Positions 1 through 11,550 of a DNA stretch of 64,000 bases are shown here, one piece after another (position 1 is the stretch's first letter; every line of letters starts with the position of its first letter). The notes under the pieces are model-generated. The model searched no databases. It was not told the DNA's origin and saw only the letters and a list, made by a program, of their open reading frames with translations. The translations under genes and the position numbers were made by a program. The DNA comes from Oasisia sp. SBJ-2009 (Eukaryota; Annelida; Polychaeta; Sabellida; Siboglinidae), in assembly GCA_964017155.1 (NCBI GenBank), contig OZ024865.1:40235200-40299199 (forward strand), written 5' to 3'.

Positions 1-216
1 ACATGATGATTCTGGTGGATACAGCAACAGCAACAACTACAACTGACTACAATGACAGAGAAGGTACAGTCTTATCATATGTCAGCACAAGACATCAGTT
101 ACAAAAGATGGACGCCCTAAAGGCTGATGATATCAAATGGTAATGTTTAAATAGTCACCCACTCTGCAGGCATGACTGCATTTATGGCTTTATCTGGTAA
201 ATATAATTCATAGTCA
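1..216. other. unique sequence, possible gene end
   Basis: No gene is firmly supported here. On the + strand a short open stretch at about positions 2-46 reads as a serine/asparagine/tyrosine-rich peptide ending in TGA. It could be the last few codons of a gene entering from the left, but it is too short to test. Confidence 0.2.
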
Positions 217-835
217 GAAGTGTACATATGTATGTGTATTGTCTGTACATATGTATGCGTATTGTAGACCTGTACATATGTATGTGTATTGTCTATACAT
301 ATGTATGTGTATTGTCTGTACATATGTATGTGTATTGTCTGTACATATGTATGCGTATTGTATTGTCTGTACATATGTATGTGTACTGTCTGTACATATG
401 TATGTGTATTGTCTGTACATATGTATGTGTATTGTCTGTACATATGTATGCATATTGTAGACCTGTACATATGTATGTGTTTTGTCTATACATATGTATG
501 TGTATTGTCTGTATATATGTATGTGTATTGTCTGTACATATGTATGTGTATTGTCTGTACATATGTATGCGTATTGTATTGTCTGTACATATGTATGTGT
601 ACTGTCTGTACATATGTATGTGTATTGTCTGTACATATGTATGTGTATTGTCTGTACATATGTATGCATATTGTAGACCTGTACATATGTATGTGTTTTG
701 TCTATACATATGTATGTGTATTGTCTGTACATATGTATGTGTATTGTCTGTACATATGTATGTGTATTGTCTGTACATATGTATGTGTATTGTCTGTACA
801 TATGTATGTGTATTGTCTGTACATATGTATACGTA
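217..835. repeat. 23-bp minisatellite (about 27 copies)
   Basis: The array has a 23-bp unit of the form TGTCTGTACATATGTATG followed by TGTAT, with a self-complementary TACATATGTA in nearly every unit. Variant units with GTAGACC occur at 264, 457 and 673 and show a higher-order period of about 200 bp. Long open frames in several frames on both strands follow from the repeat and are not genes. Confidence 0.95.
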
Positions 836-2110
836 ATATGTATACATTACCTACTGAGTTTTTTCAAATAAAAAAATGAATTAGATAATGTTCTTCTTTA
901 GTTACTGAATATAACTAAAGTATTAATATATTATATTTCATAATTCAAGTAATTTTAGACATTAACAATTTGGAATTATCCTGGGGTAGTATTTGTTAGG
1001 GTGGGAATGATACACTACTTCACAATATGATACACATTGTGATACAGCCTACACTGTCTTTGTCTGGGCTCTTGAGGACAAGGCAATGACACTGCATATG
1101 TCAAATCAAAGTCATCCCTCATAAGGTTGAAATTGCGCGCATTCGACACAGAACAATGTGTAAAACATTTATATAGATTATAATTAGATAATCTAAATGT
1201 GCTACATGTTATCAATGCGCAGACAATAGTAATTTACCCAGGACGTTTGTTACTTCACAATGATGGCGTGGATACAGTTCTGTCTACTGTGACTGTGTGT
1301 CACAGCACATCACTGATATGGATATTTTGTGTATCGTGTACCATACCACGCGGTGTGTATCGTGGTGGACTGGTGTATCATTCTGTCCCTAATAATAATT
1401 AGCAGCAAGCAGTTATCTTCAATGTCATTGTAAAGCGCCTCAGAATTGTTTTTGAATGGGATGCTATATAAGAAACATATCATTACATGCATTACTATTA
1501 ACGTGAGAATGACGCTCGCTCACTGCACATCAGCTGGTGTCTTAGATATTGTCAATATAGACATGTCTCACATGAGTGAACAAGCACGCATTCACATCAA
1601 CACCAAACCCCAGCAGAAATACAGAAATACCACAAATGAACATTAATTCGATTAAGACCAGTCTACTGGTTTTTTGTGCAAGTAATTAATGCCAGATGAT
1701 ATTCCTAGACACAGTTGGTGCGGCCAACATCAGACCAACACCTGACCCACTATTTCAATATACCTTTCTAATGGAACCTGCAGTGACTTTCGCTGACTAA
1801 TGGGGTGACTGTTTTAGAACCATCCAGTCAGTTTGTGTTTGTATTAAGGCAAGTAACATCTGTAGTTATTACAAACAACATACACCTCTTACTTCTTAAA
1901 CTAATGGTGATCATTTGGGAGTGTGTCCCATGTTTTTTATTATACAATAATGCTATAAAGGTGTACTATATAGTATATCGTAGAGACAAAAAATTCATAT
2001 GCGTTTTTATTTAAGAAATGGATAATATACAAATAATATACAAATCAAATGAAGGCAAATAACAATATAATAAAGAAAAGATTGAAGAATGTTATATACT
2101 GTTGTATTCC
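836..2110. other. AT-rich unique sequence, no gene seen
   Basis: Only short open frames under about 70 codons are present, with no family resemblance or clear splice context. No RNA gene or known element was recognised. Confidence 0.5.
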
Positions 2111-2670
2111 CTGTTATGATCATCTGTATGTTTATGATTATGTGACAGTATATGATCATATGTCTGTTTATGATCATTTGACAGTATATGATCATTTGAC
2201 AGTATATGATCATTTGACAGTATATGATCATATGTCTGTTTATGATCATGTATATGATCATATGTATATGTATGTTTATGATCATATGTCTCTTTTATGA
2301 CCATTTGACAGTATATGCTCATACGTCTGTTTATGATCATGTCACAGTATATGATCATATGTATGTATATGATCATTTGACAGTATATGATCATATGTCT
2401 GTTTATGATCAGTTTACAGTATATGATCATCTGTCTGTTTATGATCATTTGACAGTATAATTATGATCATCTGACAGTATAATTATGATCATTTGACAGT
2501 ATAATTATGATCATTTGACAGTATACAATCATCTGGCTATTTATGATCATTTGACAGTATAATTATAATCATTTGACAGTATACGATCATCATCATTTGA
2601 CTCTTTTTGACAATCTCTGTTTATTTATACATAATCATCTGTCCGGTTATGATCATCTGTCTGCTTATGG
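2111..2670. repeat. 18-bp minisatellite, degenerate at right
   Basis: The unit is TATGATCATTTGACAGTA (18 bp) alternating with a TATGATCATATGTCTGTT variant. Regular 18-bp spacing runs from about 2131 to 2460, then changes to a longer unit carrying an extra ATAAT. TGATCA recurs in almost every unit. Because 18 is a multiple of 3, both strands show long repetitive open frames, which are not genes. Confidence 0.9.
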
Positions 2671-3078
2671 CCCTGTTACAGATGCACCTGTGTTGAATGG
2701 ACAGAACACAGGACACACCTGACCTGACAATCTGACAACAATGACCCAAGTGACAAACGTGTTTCGTTTACAAATGAGATGAAAAGGAAATGACTTCGGA
2801 GCGACCAGCTGCTGCCGCTACTCGCCCGCTACCGACCCGCTACACGCCGACACTCGAACACGCTGGATAAATATCTGCAGATTGCTCTCCGGCACTCGCA
2901 CTCGCACACCTGGTGGGTAATTGTGGAGTGACGGGAGACAGGTGGAGGTGGAAACGTGACAGAATTTAGATGAAAAATCACGACATTCGTCTGTAAGAAT
3001 CAACCACGTTGAGTGTCACTACATCGACCGGTGTGTCGAGTAAAACGCAGGCGTTGGACGCAGATCAGCGTTGTTACC
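2671..3078 (+). promoter_or_regulatory. GPCR upstream region / 5' leader
   Basis: Composition changes sharply here from AT-rich repeat to GC-richer sequence with many CpGs, as expected near an animal promoter. A TATA-like GGATAAATAT lies near 2873. The start site is not defined, and an upstream non-coding exon cannot be excluded. Confidence 0.35.
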
Positions 3079-4353
3079 ATGGCAACCACAACATCGTTCA
3101 TCGTGGAGGCCGCCCGTCTCGCAGACGGCTCAATAGGTGGCGCTGAAAGCAGCGACAAGGGCCAGATCGACACGATCAATGAAGCGTTGTACTTGTATAT
3201 TTTAGCGGCGACAGGGTTCATGCTGAACCTGACGGTTGTGGCGTGTATTATCATGTACAAACCGCTCCGTCGCATGACGAATGCGTTCATCATCCACGAG
3301 TGTGTCCTCGACATGATCAAATGCCTGTACTGCGTGCCGTTCGCGACGAGCCTGCTCCGCGACGTCGCTCCGAGCTTCTGCACGGTGCTCGGCGGCTCCT
3401 ACGTCGTCATAGTAACGGCGTCGGGGTTCAACATCGTCGCCATGGTGTGCTGCGAGGCGTACGCGTTCAGCGAGAACAACGTTGGGGGTGAAGGTCGCGG
3501 CAGTTTCTGCTGCATCGCGTTCGGCATCCTCATGGTGTATCTGGGCAGCGTGATCATCCACCTCGGCCCGACGATCATCGGCGGCGACTTCAACTACAAC
3601 GATTTGATCGGGAACTGCATCTTTGTGTACGGAACGATCAAGAGCTACGTCGTACACGCAATGTGGATCGTCATCATGACGCTCGCGATGGTCGGCGCCG
3701 TGTATTATCTCATGTTCTTTTACCGTCACGTCCAGGCACACTCGACGCACCGACTCGCAACGCTGGTGCGAGCGTCGATCGCGATCTCGCAGGGAAACGT
3801 CATCAACAGTGCTGACATCCGGCGAGTGGTGCGCGACTCGCTCAGTCGGACGCGCGTCCTGCTCATCATCACGGTGCTCTTCGTGCTCTGCTGGTACCCG
3901 CTTTTCGCGCTCACGCTCGTTGACCCGATGTTCAAGCAGCCCAAGAAGATCTACAAACTGTTGACGTTCATCGCGTGGTCAAATGCGGCCATTAATCCCG
4001 TCGTATTCCTGCTGTTTGATCATAACATCAACATGATCCGCTACCTGCCCTGTGTGCGACGCTGGCAGCGGTGTCACCACAATGACAGCATGACAAACAC
4101 CCCCCTCATGGTGCCGCGGTCCACTCGACGCACCACGTTCTATACTCGGTCGCTCGATCGCCGCGGGGGCGGCGGCGAGGGGGAGCCCCCCGTTGTAGGG
4201 GGCACGAACCCCCGGGAACATTACAAGAGGGTGGGGTGTAGGCTGTGTCAAGAGGGGCAGGCACACAGCAGCACGCACTGCAACGGGGGCGTGGGGAAGG
4301 GGAGTCTCAACCGCGACACGTCTATATGTGAGGTACATAGTTGTACTGTCTAG
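3079..4353 (+). CDS. class A (rhodopsin-like) orphan GPCR, single exon
   Basis: This is an intact intronless reading frame of 424 codons starting in a strong Kozak context (ACCATGG). Seven hydrophobic segments are visible: TM1 about residues 37-60 with N50; TM2 68-90 with D78; TM3 101-126 preceded by C101; TM4 145-165; TM5 190-214; TM6 260-281 with CWYP at 271-274; and TM7 293-313 with NPVVF at 306-310. C180 in loop 2 would pair with C101. C325 after TM7 is a possible palmitoylation site. The expected DRY at the end of TM3 appears as E126-A-Y, so the usual arginine is missing, and no tryptophan is seen in TM4. The product should be a plasma-membrane receptor. I do not recognise the ligand; some resemblance to uncharacterised arthropod peptide-type orphan receptors is only an impression. 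The last 12 codons and the TAG stop lie inside the first unit of the adjoining 38-bp satellite. Codon use is GC-rich, unlike the flanks. Confidence 0.9.
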   Translation: MATTTSFIVEAARLADGSIGGAESSDKGQIDTINEALYLYILAATGFMLNLTVVACIIMYKPLRRMTNAFIIHECVLDMIKCLYCVPFATSLLRDVAPSFCTVLGGSYVVIVTASGFNIVAMVCCEAYAFSENNVGGEGRGSFCCIAFGILMVYLGSVIIHLGPTIIGGDFNYNDLIGNCIFVYGTIKSYVVHAMWIVIMTLAMVGAVYYLMFFYRHVQAHSTHRLATLVRASIAISQGNVINSADIRRVVRDSLSRTRVLLIITVLFVLCWYPLFALTLVDPMFKQPKKIYKLLTFIAWSNAAINPVVFLLFDHNINMIRYLPCVRRWQRCHHNDSMTNTPLMVPRSTRRTTFYTRSLDRRGGGGEGEPPVVGGTNPREHYKRVGCRLCQEGQAHSSTHCNGGVGKGSLNRDTSICEVHSCTV

Positions 4354-6430
4354 ACACGTCTATATGTGAGATACACAGTTGTACTGTCTAGACACGTCTA
4401 TATGTGAGGTACACAGTTGTACTGTCTAGACATGTCTATATGTGAGGTACACAGTTGTACAGTCTAGACACGTCTATATGTGAGGTGCACAGTTGTACTG
4501 TCTAGACATGTCTATATGTGAGATACACAGTTGTACAGTCTAGACACGTCTATATGTGAGGTACACAGTTGTACTGTCTAGACATGTCTATATGTGAGAT
4601 ACACAGTTGTACTGTCTAGACACGTCTATATGTGAGATACACAGTTGTACAGTCTAGACACGTCTATATGTGAGGTACACAGTTGTACTGTCTAGACATG
4701 TCTATATGTGAGATACACAGTTGTACTGTCTAGACACGTCTATATGTGAGATACACAGTTGTACAGTCTAGACACGTCTATATGTGAGGTACACAGTTGT
4801 ACAGTCTAGACACGTCTATATGTGAGGTACACAGTTGTACTGTCTAGACATGTCTATATGTGAGATACACAGTTGTACTGTCTAGACACGTCTATATGTG
4901 AGATACACAGTTGTACAGTCTAGACACGTCTATATGTGAGGTACACAGTTGTACTGTCTAGACATGTCTATATGTGAGATACACAGTTGTACTGTCTAGA
5001 CACGTCTATATGTGAGATACACAGTTGTACAGTCTAGACACGTCTATATGTGAGGTACACAGTTGTACAGTCTAGACACGTCTATATGTGAGGTACACAG
5101 TTGTACTGTCTAGACATGTCTATATGTGAGATACACAGTTGTACTGTCAAGACATGTCTATATGTGAGATACACAGTTGTACTGTCTAGACACGTCTATA
5201 TGTGAGGTACACAGTTGTACGGTCTAGACACGTCCATATGTGAGGTACACAGTTGTACAGTCTAGACACGTCTATACGTGAGGTACACAGTTGTACTGTC
5301 TAGACACGTCTATATGTGAGATACACAGTTGTACTGTCTAGACATGTCTATATGTGAGATACACAGTTGTACTGTCTAGACACGTCTATATGTGAGGTAC
5401 ACAGTTGTACTGTCTAGACATGTCTATATGTGAGATACACAGTTGTACTGTCTAGACACGTCTATACGTGAGATACACAGTTGTACTGTCTAGACATGTC
5501 TATATGTGAGGTACACAGTTGTACTGTCTAGACACGTCTATATGTGAGATACACAGTTGTACTGTCTAGACATGTCTATATGTGAGATACACAGTTGTAC
5601 TGTCTAGACACGTCTATATGTGAGATACACAGTTGTACTGTCTAGACATGTCTATATGTGAGGTACACAGTTGTACTGTCTAGACATGTCTATATGTGAG
5701 ATACACAGTTGTACTGTCTAGACATGTCTATATGTGAGGTACACAGTTGTACTGTCTAGACATGTCTATATGTGAAGTACACAGTTGTACTGTCTAGACA
5801 TGTCTATTTGTGAGATACACAGTTGTACTGTCTAGACATGTCTATATGTGAGATACACAGTTGTACTGTCTAGACACGTCTATATGTGAGATACACAGTT
5901 GTACTGTCTAGACACATCTATATGTGAGATACATGGTTGTACTGTCTAGACACATCTATATGTGAGATACATGGTTGTTTGATTTAGACATGTGAGGTAC
6001 ACAGTTGTACTTTCTAGACATGTACATGGTTGTGAGGTACATGGTTATACAGTCTAGAAACGTCTATATGTGAGGTACACAGTTGTATGGTCTAGACACG
6101 TCTATAATAAGTGAGGTACACGTACGGTCTAGACACGTCTATACGTGAGACACACAGTTGTACTGTCTAGACACATCTATACGTGAGGTACATGGTTGTA
6201 TGGTCTAGACATGTCTATATATGAGGAACATGGTTGTATGGTCTAGACACGTCTTTATGTGAGGTACACCGTCTACAGTCTAGGTACATCTGTATGTATA
6301 TAAGCGAGGTACCTAGTTGTATGGTCTAAACACATCTCTATGCGAGGTATACAGCTGAATGATCTAGACATGTCTTTATGCATAGTACACTACAGTCAAG
6401 TATATAAACATCTACGTGATGTTTACAGTC
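4314..6430. repeat. 38-bp satellite starting in the GPCR coding end
   Basis: Units of 38 bp repeat with the phase set by TCTAG (for example TAG at 4351 and 4389). About 44 well-preserved copies run to about 5990, followed by degenerate copies to about 6430. Each good unit holds the perfect 10-bp palindrome TGTCTAGACA. Variation is mostly at a few positions (CACG/CATG, GAGG/GAGA, TACT/TACA). The left edge is sharp and overlaps codons of the GPCR, whereas the right edge decays. Confidence 0.95.
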
Positions 6431-6940
6431 ACACAGTCTGAGACATGTAAGTAGGGTGCTTATTTTAACCTGGTGACCTCACACAGAAAAATGTGGCCCG
6501 GCACAGGTAGCTGGAAAGGCTGACACATAAATACGAATTAGCTGTACAATCTTATCACATAAATATTTATTTAATCCTTTAATTATGACTGTGTATAAAT
6601 GTTAGAATGTTGCGCAAAGTGTTTAACTGTGAAATTATTTGACGAGTGAACTGAATAATGTATGATCCCTGTGTCACGTGATGCAGCAAGGTCACTTGAT
6701 TTTTTTTACATTACCCACACTTGTGGACCCCCTTCCTTTGTTAGATCTTGGCCGCAAACATTATGTTCAGCTACAGTTTAGGAATTAACTAACTGGTCTA
6801 AATGTCTATATCTTGACAAATATTACAATGGCTGCGGTTCATGTTGACACACGTGTATGATGTCGCTTTAAAATGTGTACCTTCTGATTGTGATCTGTGT
6901 TCATGTACTTTGGCCTAATAAAAGTCACAATTCTTCAATG
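6431..6940 (+). terminator. candidate GPCR 3' UTR end and poly(A) signal
   Basis: AATAAA at 6917-6922 is followed within about 35 bases by a GT-rich stretch (CACGTGTGTGTGACCTTGTG), the usual layout of an animal cleavage site. If used by the GPCR, its 3' UTR would be about 2.6 kb and would include the whole 38-bp satellite. An earlier cryptic site is possible. Confidence 0.45.
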
Positions 6941-7063
6941 ACATCACGTGTGTGTGACCTTGTGTTGAATGACCTCAAGTTGTAGTTCAAAGGTCACACA
7001 CTATGTCAACCAAAAAGTCTAGGAGTCATAGAAATTCTTCATGTATCTTAAATTATTGACAGT

Positions 7064-7765
7064 ATTATTGTTGACTTAGAGAATTAAGTATTGTTGACTT
7101 AGACAATTAAGTATTGTTGCTTTGACAATTAAGTATTGTTGACTTAGACAATTAAGTATCGTTGACTTAGACAATTAAGTATTGTTGACTTAGACCATTA
7201 AGTATTGTTGACTTAGACAATTAAGTATTGTTGACTTAGACAATTAAGTATTGTTGACTTAGACAATTAAGTATTGTTGACTTAGACAATTAAGTATTGT
7301 GGACTTACACAATTAAATATTGTTGACTTAGACAATTAAGTATTGTTGCTTTGACAATTAAGTATTGTTGACTTAGACAATTAAGTATTGTTGACTTAGA
7401 CAATTAAGTATTGTTGACTTAGACCATTAAGTATTGTTGACTTAGACAATTAAGTATTGTTGACTTAGACAATTAAGTATTGTTGACTTAGACAATTAAG
7501 TATTGTTGACTTAGACATTTAAGTATTGTGGACTTACACAATTAAATATTGTGGACTTAGACAATTAAGTATTGTTGCTTTGACAATTAAGTATTGTTGA
7601 CTTAGACCATTAAGTATTGTTGACTTAGACAATTAAGTATTGTTGACTTAGACAATTAAGTATTGTTGACTTAAACAATTAAGTATTCTTGACTTAAACA
7701 ATTAAGTATTCTTGACTTAGACCATTAAGTATTGTTGACTTAGACAATTAAGTATTGTTAACTAG
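7064..7765. repeat. 23-bp minisatellite (about 30 copies)
   Basis: The unit is TTGTTGACTTAGACAATTAAGTA less a few variants, with 23-bp spacing (TTGTTG at 7091 and 7114). Shorter units with TTGTTGCTTTGACAATT recur. ACTTA and TAAGT form a small inverted repeat in each unit. It is unrelated in sequence to the 23-bp array at 217-835. Confidence 0.95.
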
Positions 7766-8554
7766 CAATATATACTGCCAATTAAAAAATTAACAATTGG
7801 GTTCACTTAAATATGTAACAATGTTACTGACTTAAAATAAACAATGACAATTTTTTTACATAAACGATTAAATGGTTGCATTACATACAACATATCACAT
7901 GTTGTTGACCTAAAATTTTGAAATTTGAGAACAACATCAGCCATGAATGTTTCACACATTTTCGGGCAATATTTGGACCAGTTTAGATATTGTTTAAATT
8001 CCATAACATCCTGGATAGATGCACTGTTGCAAAATGCTGCTTTTATCAATTACCTGTTTCGTGGGATTCCGCAATAAACCATAAAAATCTGATAACAGCT
8101 CAATGGGAAAATAAAACCATGCATCAGGCACCTATGATTAATAACAGTTGAACATCTCAAACATACAACTTCACTTTTATAGCCACATCCGTAAATTCAT
8201 TTATAAAAGCATACATTTTACTGAAAACTGATACAGCGAAAAGAGAGCAACAAATTCATCAGCCGGAATTCTTTTTATGTATTTTGCAGTCAAGTCAGTT
8301 GACGCTTTTTCTGTGACGTTTAGACACCTTTGTAATGAATCTCACAGATAGCACGAATGAAACATCACTGAAAAAGGACGTTTACTGAAAAATATGCAGA
8401 AGGAATATTGATCCAAAGTCGAATTTCAGTAATACAAATACAAGGTGCATGTGAAAATTATGCACACACTGTAAACTGTTTCTCATTGTGAGTGTAGGTC
8501 AGTCAAAGTGACATTCAAGACACATCTTTTTACAAATTATTGTCACATTCTACA
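7766..8554. other. AT-rich sequence with one short unrecognised ORF
   Basis: A minus-strand open frame at 7807-8049 (80 codons) is the only item of note. It shows no recognised domain and no convincing splice sites, so I do not call it a gene. Confidence 0.35.
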
Positions 8555-8815
8555 ACTGAATGAAACTTTATTTAACAACAATAATATAATAATAATGATA
8601 TTGCTTAATACCACATATTATGGGATAGATAATAAAATGGACATAGCAGAAGTCACGTGACTTGTAAGGTATGCCCTTTTGCTATGCCCTTTTCGAAGTA
8701 AAACATGTAGTAACTGTTGTAAGTTTTACAAGCATACGAAGTAACAGTAATTATTCCTTTTTAGCATTGTGATAAATATTTACAAATACAATGAAAGTAA
8801 TTTATAGTATGTTTA
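8555..8815. repeat. dispersed repeat, copy 1 of 2 in window
   Basis: This resembles 38695-38990 in the same orientation. Shared blocks include CCACATATTATGGGA, GGACATAGCAGAA and TTTTTAGCATTGTGATAAAT with intervening indels. The AT-rich left end (ATGAAACTTTATTTAACAAC) resembles the 3' tail of a LINE or SINE. The family is not identified. Confidence 0.7.
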
Positions 8816-9560
8816 ACAAGGTTATCATACTGAATATTTCCCAAATTTATGTTAACTTATGATAATTATTTTATATGTGTTTTTATTTATTCACTTTTAA
8901 AAGACATTATAATATCAATTTGGTCATTAGTAATTGTTTTTTGCATATCATTATTTTAAAATATGTGTGGTTATTTGTATTATTAATTTATTTATAACAA
9001 CCATTACAGTGTGTTGAGAACAATGTTTTGGGTGGGTCATGACATAAGAAATGTATCATTATTATTATCATTATTATTATTATCAATGTGCATTGATAAA
9101 TGTAAAAAAAATCATTGAAACTTCTGACAGAAAGATGCAAACTATTTCATGAAATTAATTTATTATGTTGGTATGGAAGAATAAGTTTACATCTATCTAC
9201 GTCGAATTACTATTATCAACACAAGAATGCTGCAAACTAAACTACCAGGTATCACTCATAATTAGGCCATATAAATAATTACGGTGCTTCATCACATTAT
9301 CTGTAAACATCAAGTTATCTGACTAATGCACTTTTGACATGTAGAACAATTTATGTGAATTCGACCAAAATTCATTATTTCATTTCACTAGATTCAAACT
9401 AATATTGAAGCAATTCAGTATATCAGCAGCGAGATTCAGAAGTGGAGGAGATCTAGTGGCAAGATGCAGATAAGCCAATGATGCAGACACAATCTCAAGT
9501 AAAACCTCTTTATGCCCAAGTAATAAAATTGTGTGGGCAACGATATTCTGTCAGTGTCCG
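8816..9560. other. AT-rich sequence, no gene seen
   Basis: This holds AT-rich unique sequence with a short (ATT)n tract near 9060. Nothing coding was recognised. Confidence 0.4.
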
Positions 9561-11550
9561 AGTAATGCCAACTCAACACTGACAACACTACTCTCTACCA
9601 CCAACAAACAGCCAAAACCAACTCAACACTATTCTTTACACCAATAAACAGCCAGAACCAACTCAGTATTACTCCTTACCACCAATGAAAAGTCAGAACC
9701 AACTCAGTACTACTCTTTACCACCAATTAAAAGTCAGAACCAACTCAGTACTACTCTTTACCACCAATTAAAAGCCAGAACCAACTCAGTACTACTCCTT
9801 ACCACCAATTAAAAGACAGAACCAACTCAGTACTACTCCCTACCACCAATGAACAGCTAGAACCAACTCAGTACTACTTTTTAACACCAATTAAAAGTCA
9901 GAACCAACTCAGTACTACTCCTTACCACCAATTAAAAGACAGAACCAACTCAGTACTACTCCCTACCACCAATGAACAGCTAGAACCAACTCAGTACTAC
10001 TCTTTAACACCAATTAAAAGTCAGAACCAACTCAGTACTACTCCTTACCACCAATTAAAAGTCATAATCAACTCAGTACTACTCCTTACCACCAATTAAA
10101 AGACAGAACCAACTCAGTACTACTCCCTACCACCAATGAACAGCTAGAACCAACTCAGTACTACTCCCTACCACCAATGAACAGCTAGAACCAACTCAGT
10201 ACTACTCTTTAACACCAATTAAAAGTCAGAACCAACTCAACACTACTATTTACACCAATCACCAATGAACAGCCAGAACCAACTCAGTACTACTCTTTAC
10301 CACCAATTAAAAGTCAGAACCAACTCAGTACTACTCTTTAACACCAATTAAAAGTCAGAACCAACTCAACACTACTATTTACACCAATCACCAATGAACA
10401 GCCAGAACCAACTCAGTACTACTCCTTACCACCAATTAAAAGTCAGAACCAACTCAGTACTACTCTTTACCACCAACTAAAAGTCAGAACCAACTCAGTA
10501 CTACTCTTTACCACCAATTAAAAGTCAGAACCAACTCAGTACTACTCTTTAACACCAATTAAAAGTCAGAACCAACTCAACACTACTATTTACACCAATC
10601 ACCAATGAACAGCCAGAACCAACTCAGTACTACTCCTTACCACCAATTAAAAGTCAGAACCAACTCAGTACTACTCCTTACCACCAATTAAAAGTCAGAA
10701 CCAACTCAGTACTACTCCTTACCACCAATTAAAAGTCAGAACCAACTCAGTACTACTCTTTACCACCAACTAAAAGTCAGAACCAACTCAGTACTACTCT
10801 TTACCACCAATTAAAAGTCAGAACCAACTCAGTACTACTCTTTACCACCAATTAAAAGTCAGAACCAACTCAGTACTACTCTTTACCACCAATTAAAAGT
10901 CAGAACCAACTCAGTACTACTCTTTACCACCAATTAAAAGTCAGAACCAACTCAGTACTACTCCTTACCACCAATTAAAAGTCAGAACCAACTCAGTACT
11001 ACTCCTTACCACCAATTAAAAATCAGAACCAACTCAGTACTACTCTTTACCACCAATTAAAAGTCAGAACCAACTCAGTACTACTCTTTACCACCAATTA
11101 AAAGTCAGAACCAACTCAGTACTACTCCTTACCACCAACTAAAAGTCAGAACCAACTCAGTACTACTCCTTACCACCAATTAAAAGTCAGAACCAACTCA
11201 GTACTACTCTTTACCACCAATTAAAAGTCAGAACCAACTCAGTACTACTCTTTACCACCAATTAAAAGTCAGAACCAACTCAGTACTACTCTTTACCACC
11301 AACTAAAAGTCAGAACCAACTCAACACTACTATTTACACCAATCACCAATGAACAGCCAGAACCAACTCAGTACTACTCTTTACCACCAATTAAAAGTCA
11401 GAACCAACTCAGTACTACTCTTTACCACCAATTAAAAGTCAGAACCAACTCAGTACTACTCTTTACCACCAATTAAAAGTCAGAACCAACTCAGTACTAC
11501 TCTTTACCACCAATTAAAAGTCAGAACCAACTCAACACTACTATTTACAT
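9561..11550. repeat. 41-bp minisatellite (about 48 copies)
   Basis: The 41-bp unit begins AGAACCAACTCAGTACTACT and continues CTTTACCACCAATTAAAAGTC (starts at 10861 and 10902). Shorter variants with ACACTACTATTTACACCAATC recur as a block about every 110-160 bp in the middle, and CAATGAACAGCTAG variants occur on the left. AGTACT is present in most units. The left edge is more diverged than the centre. Confidence 0.95.

Noticed and set aside
3013..3078. Longer GPCR start upstream
   Set aside because: The frame extends left without an ATG before 3079; the ATG at 3079 has an ideal context.
3202..3750. Antisense 182-codon frame across the GPCR
   Set aside because: Shadow of GC-rich codons; composition is Arg/His/Asp-rich without any domain.
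7807..8049. 80-codon minus ORF as a small gene
   Set aside because: AT-rich, no motif, no promoter or splice context.
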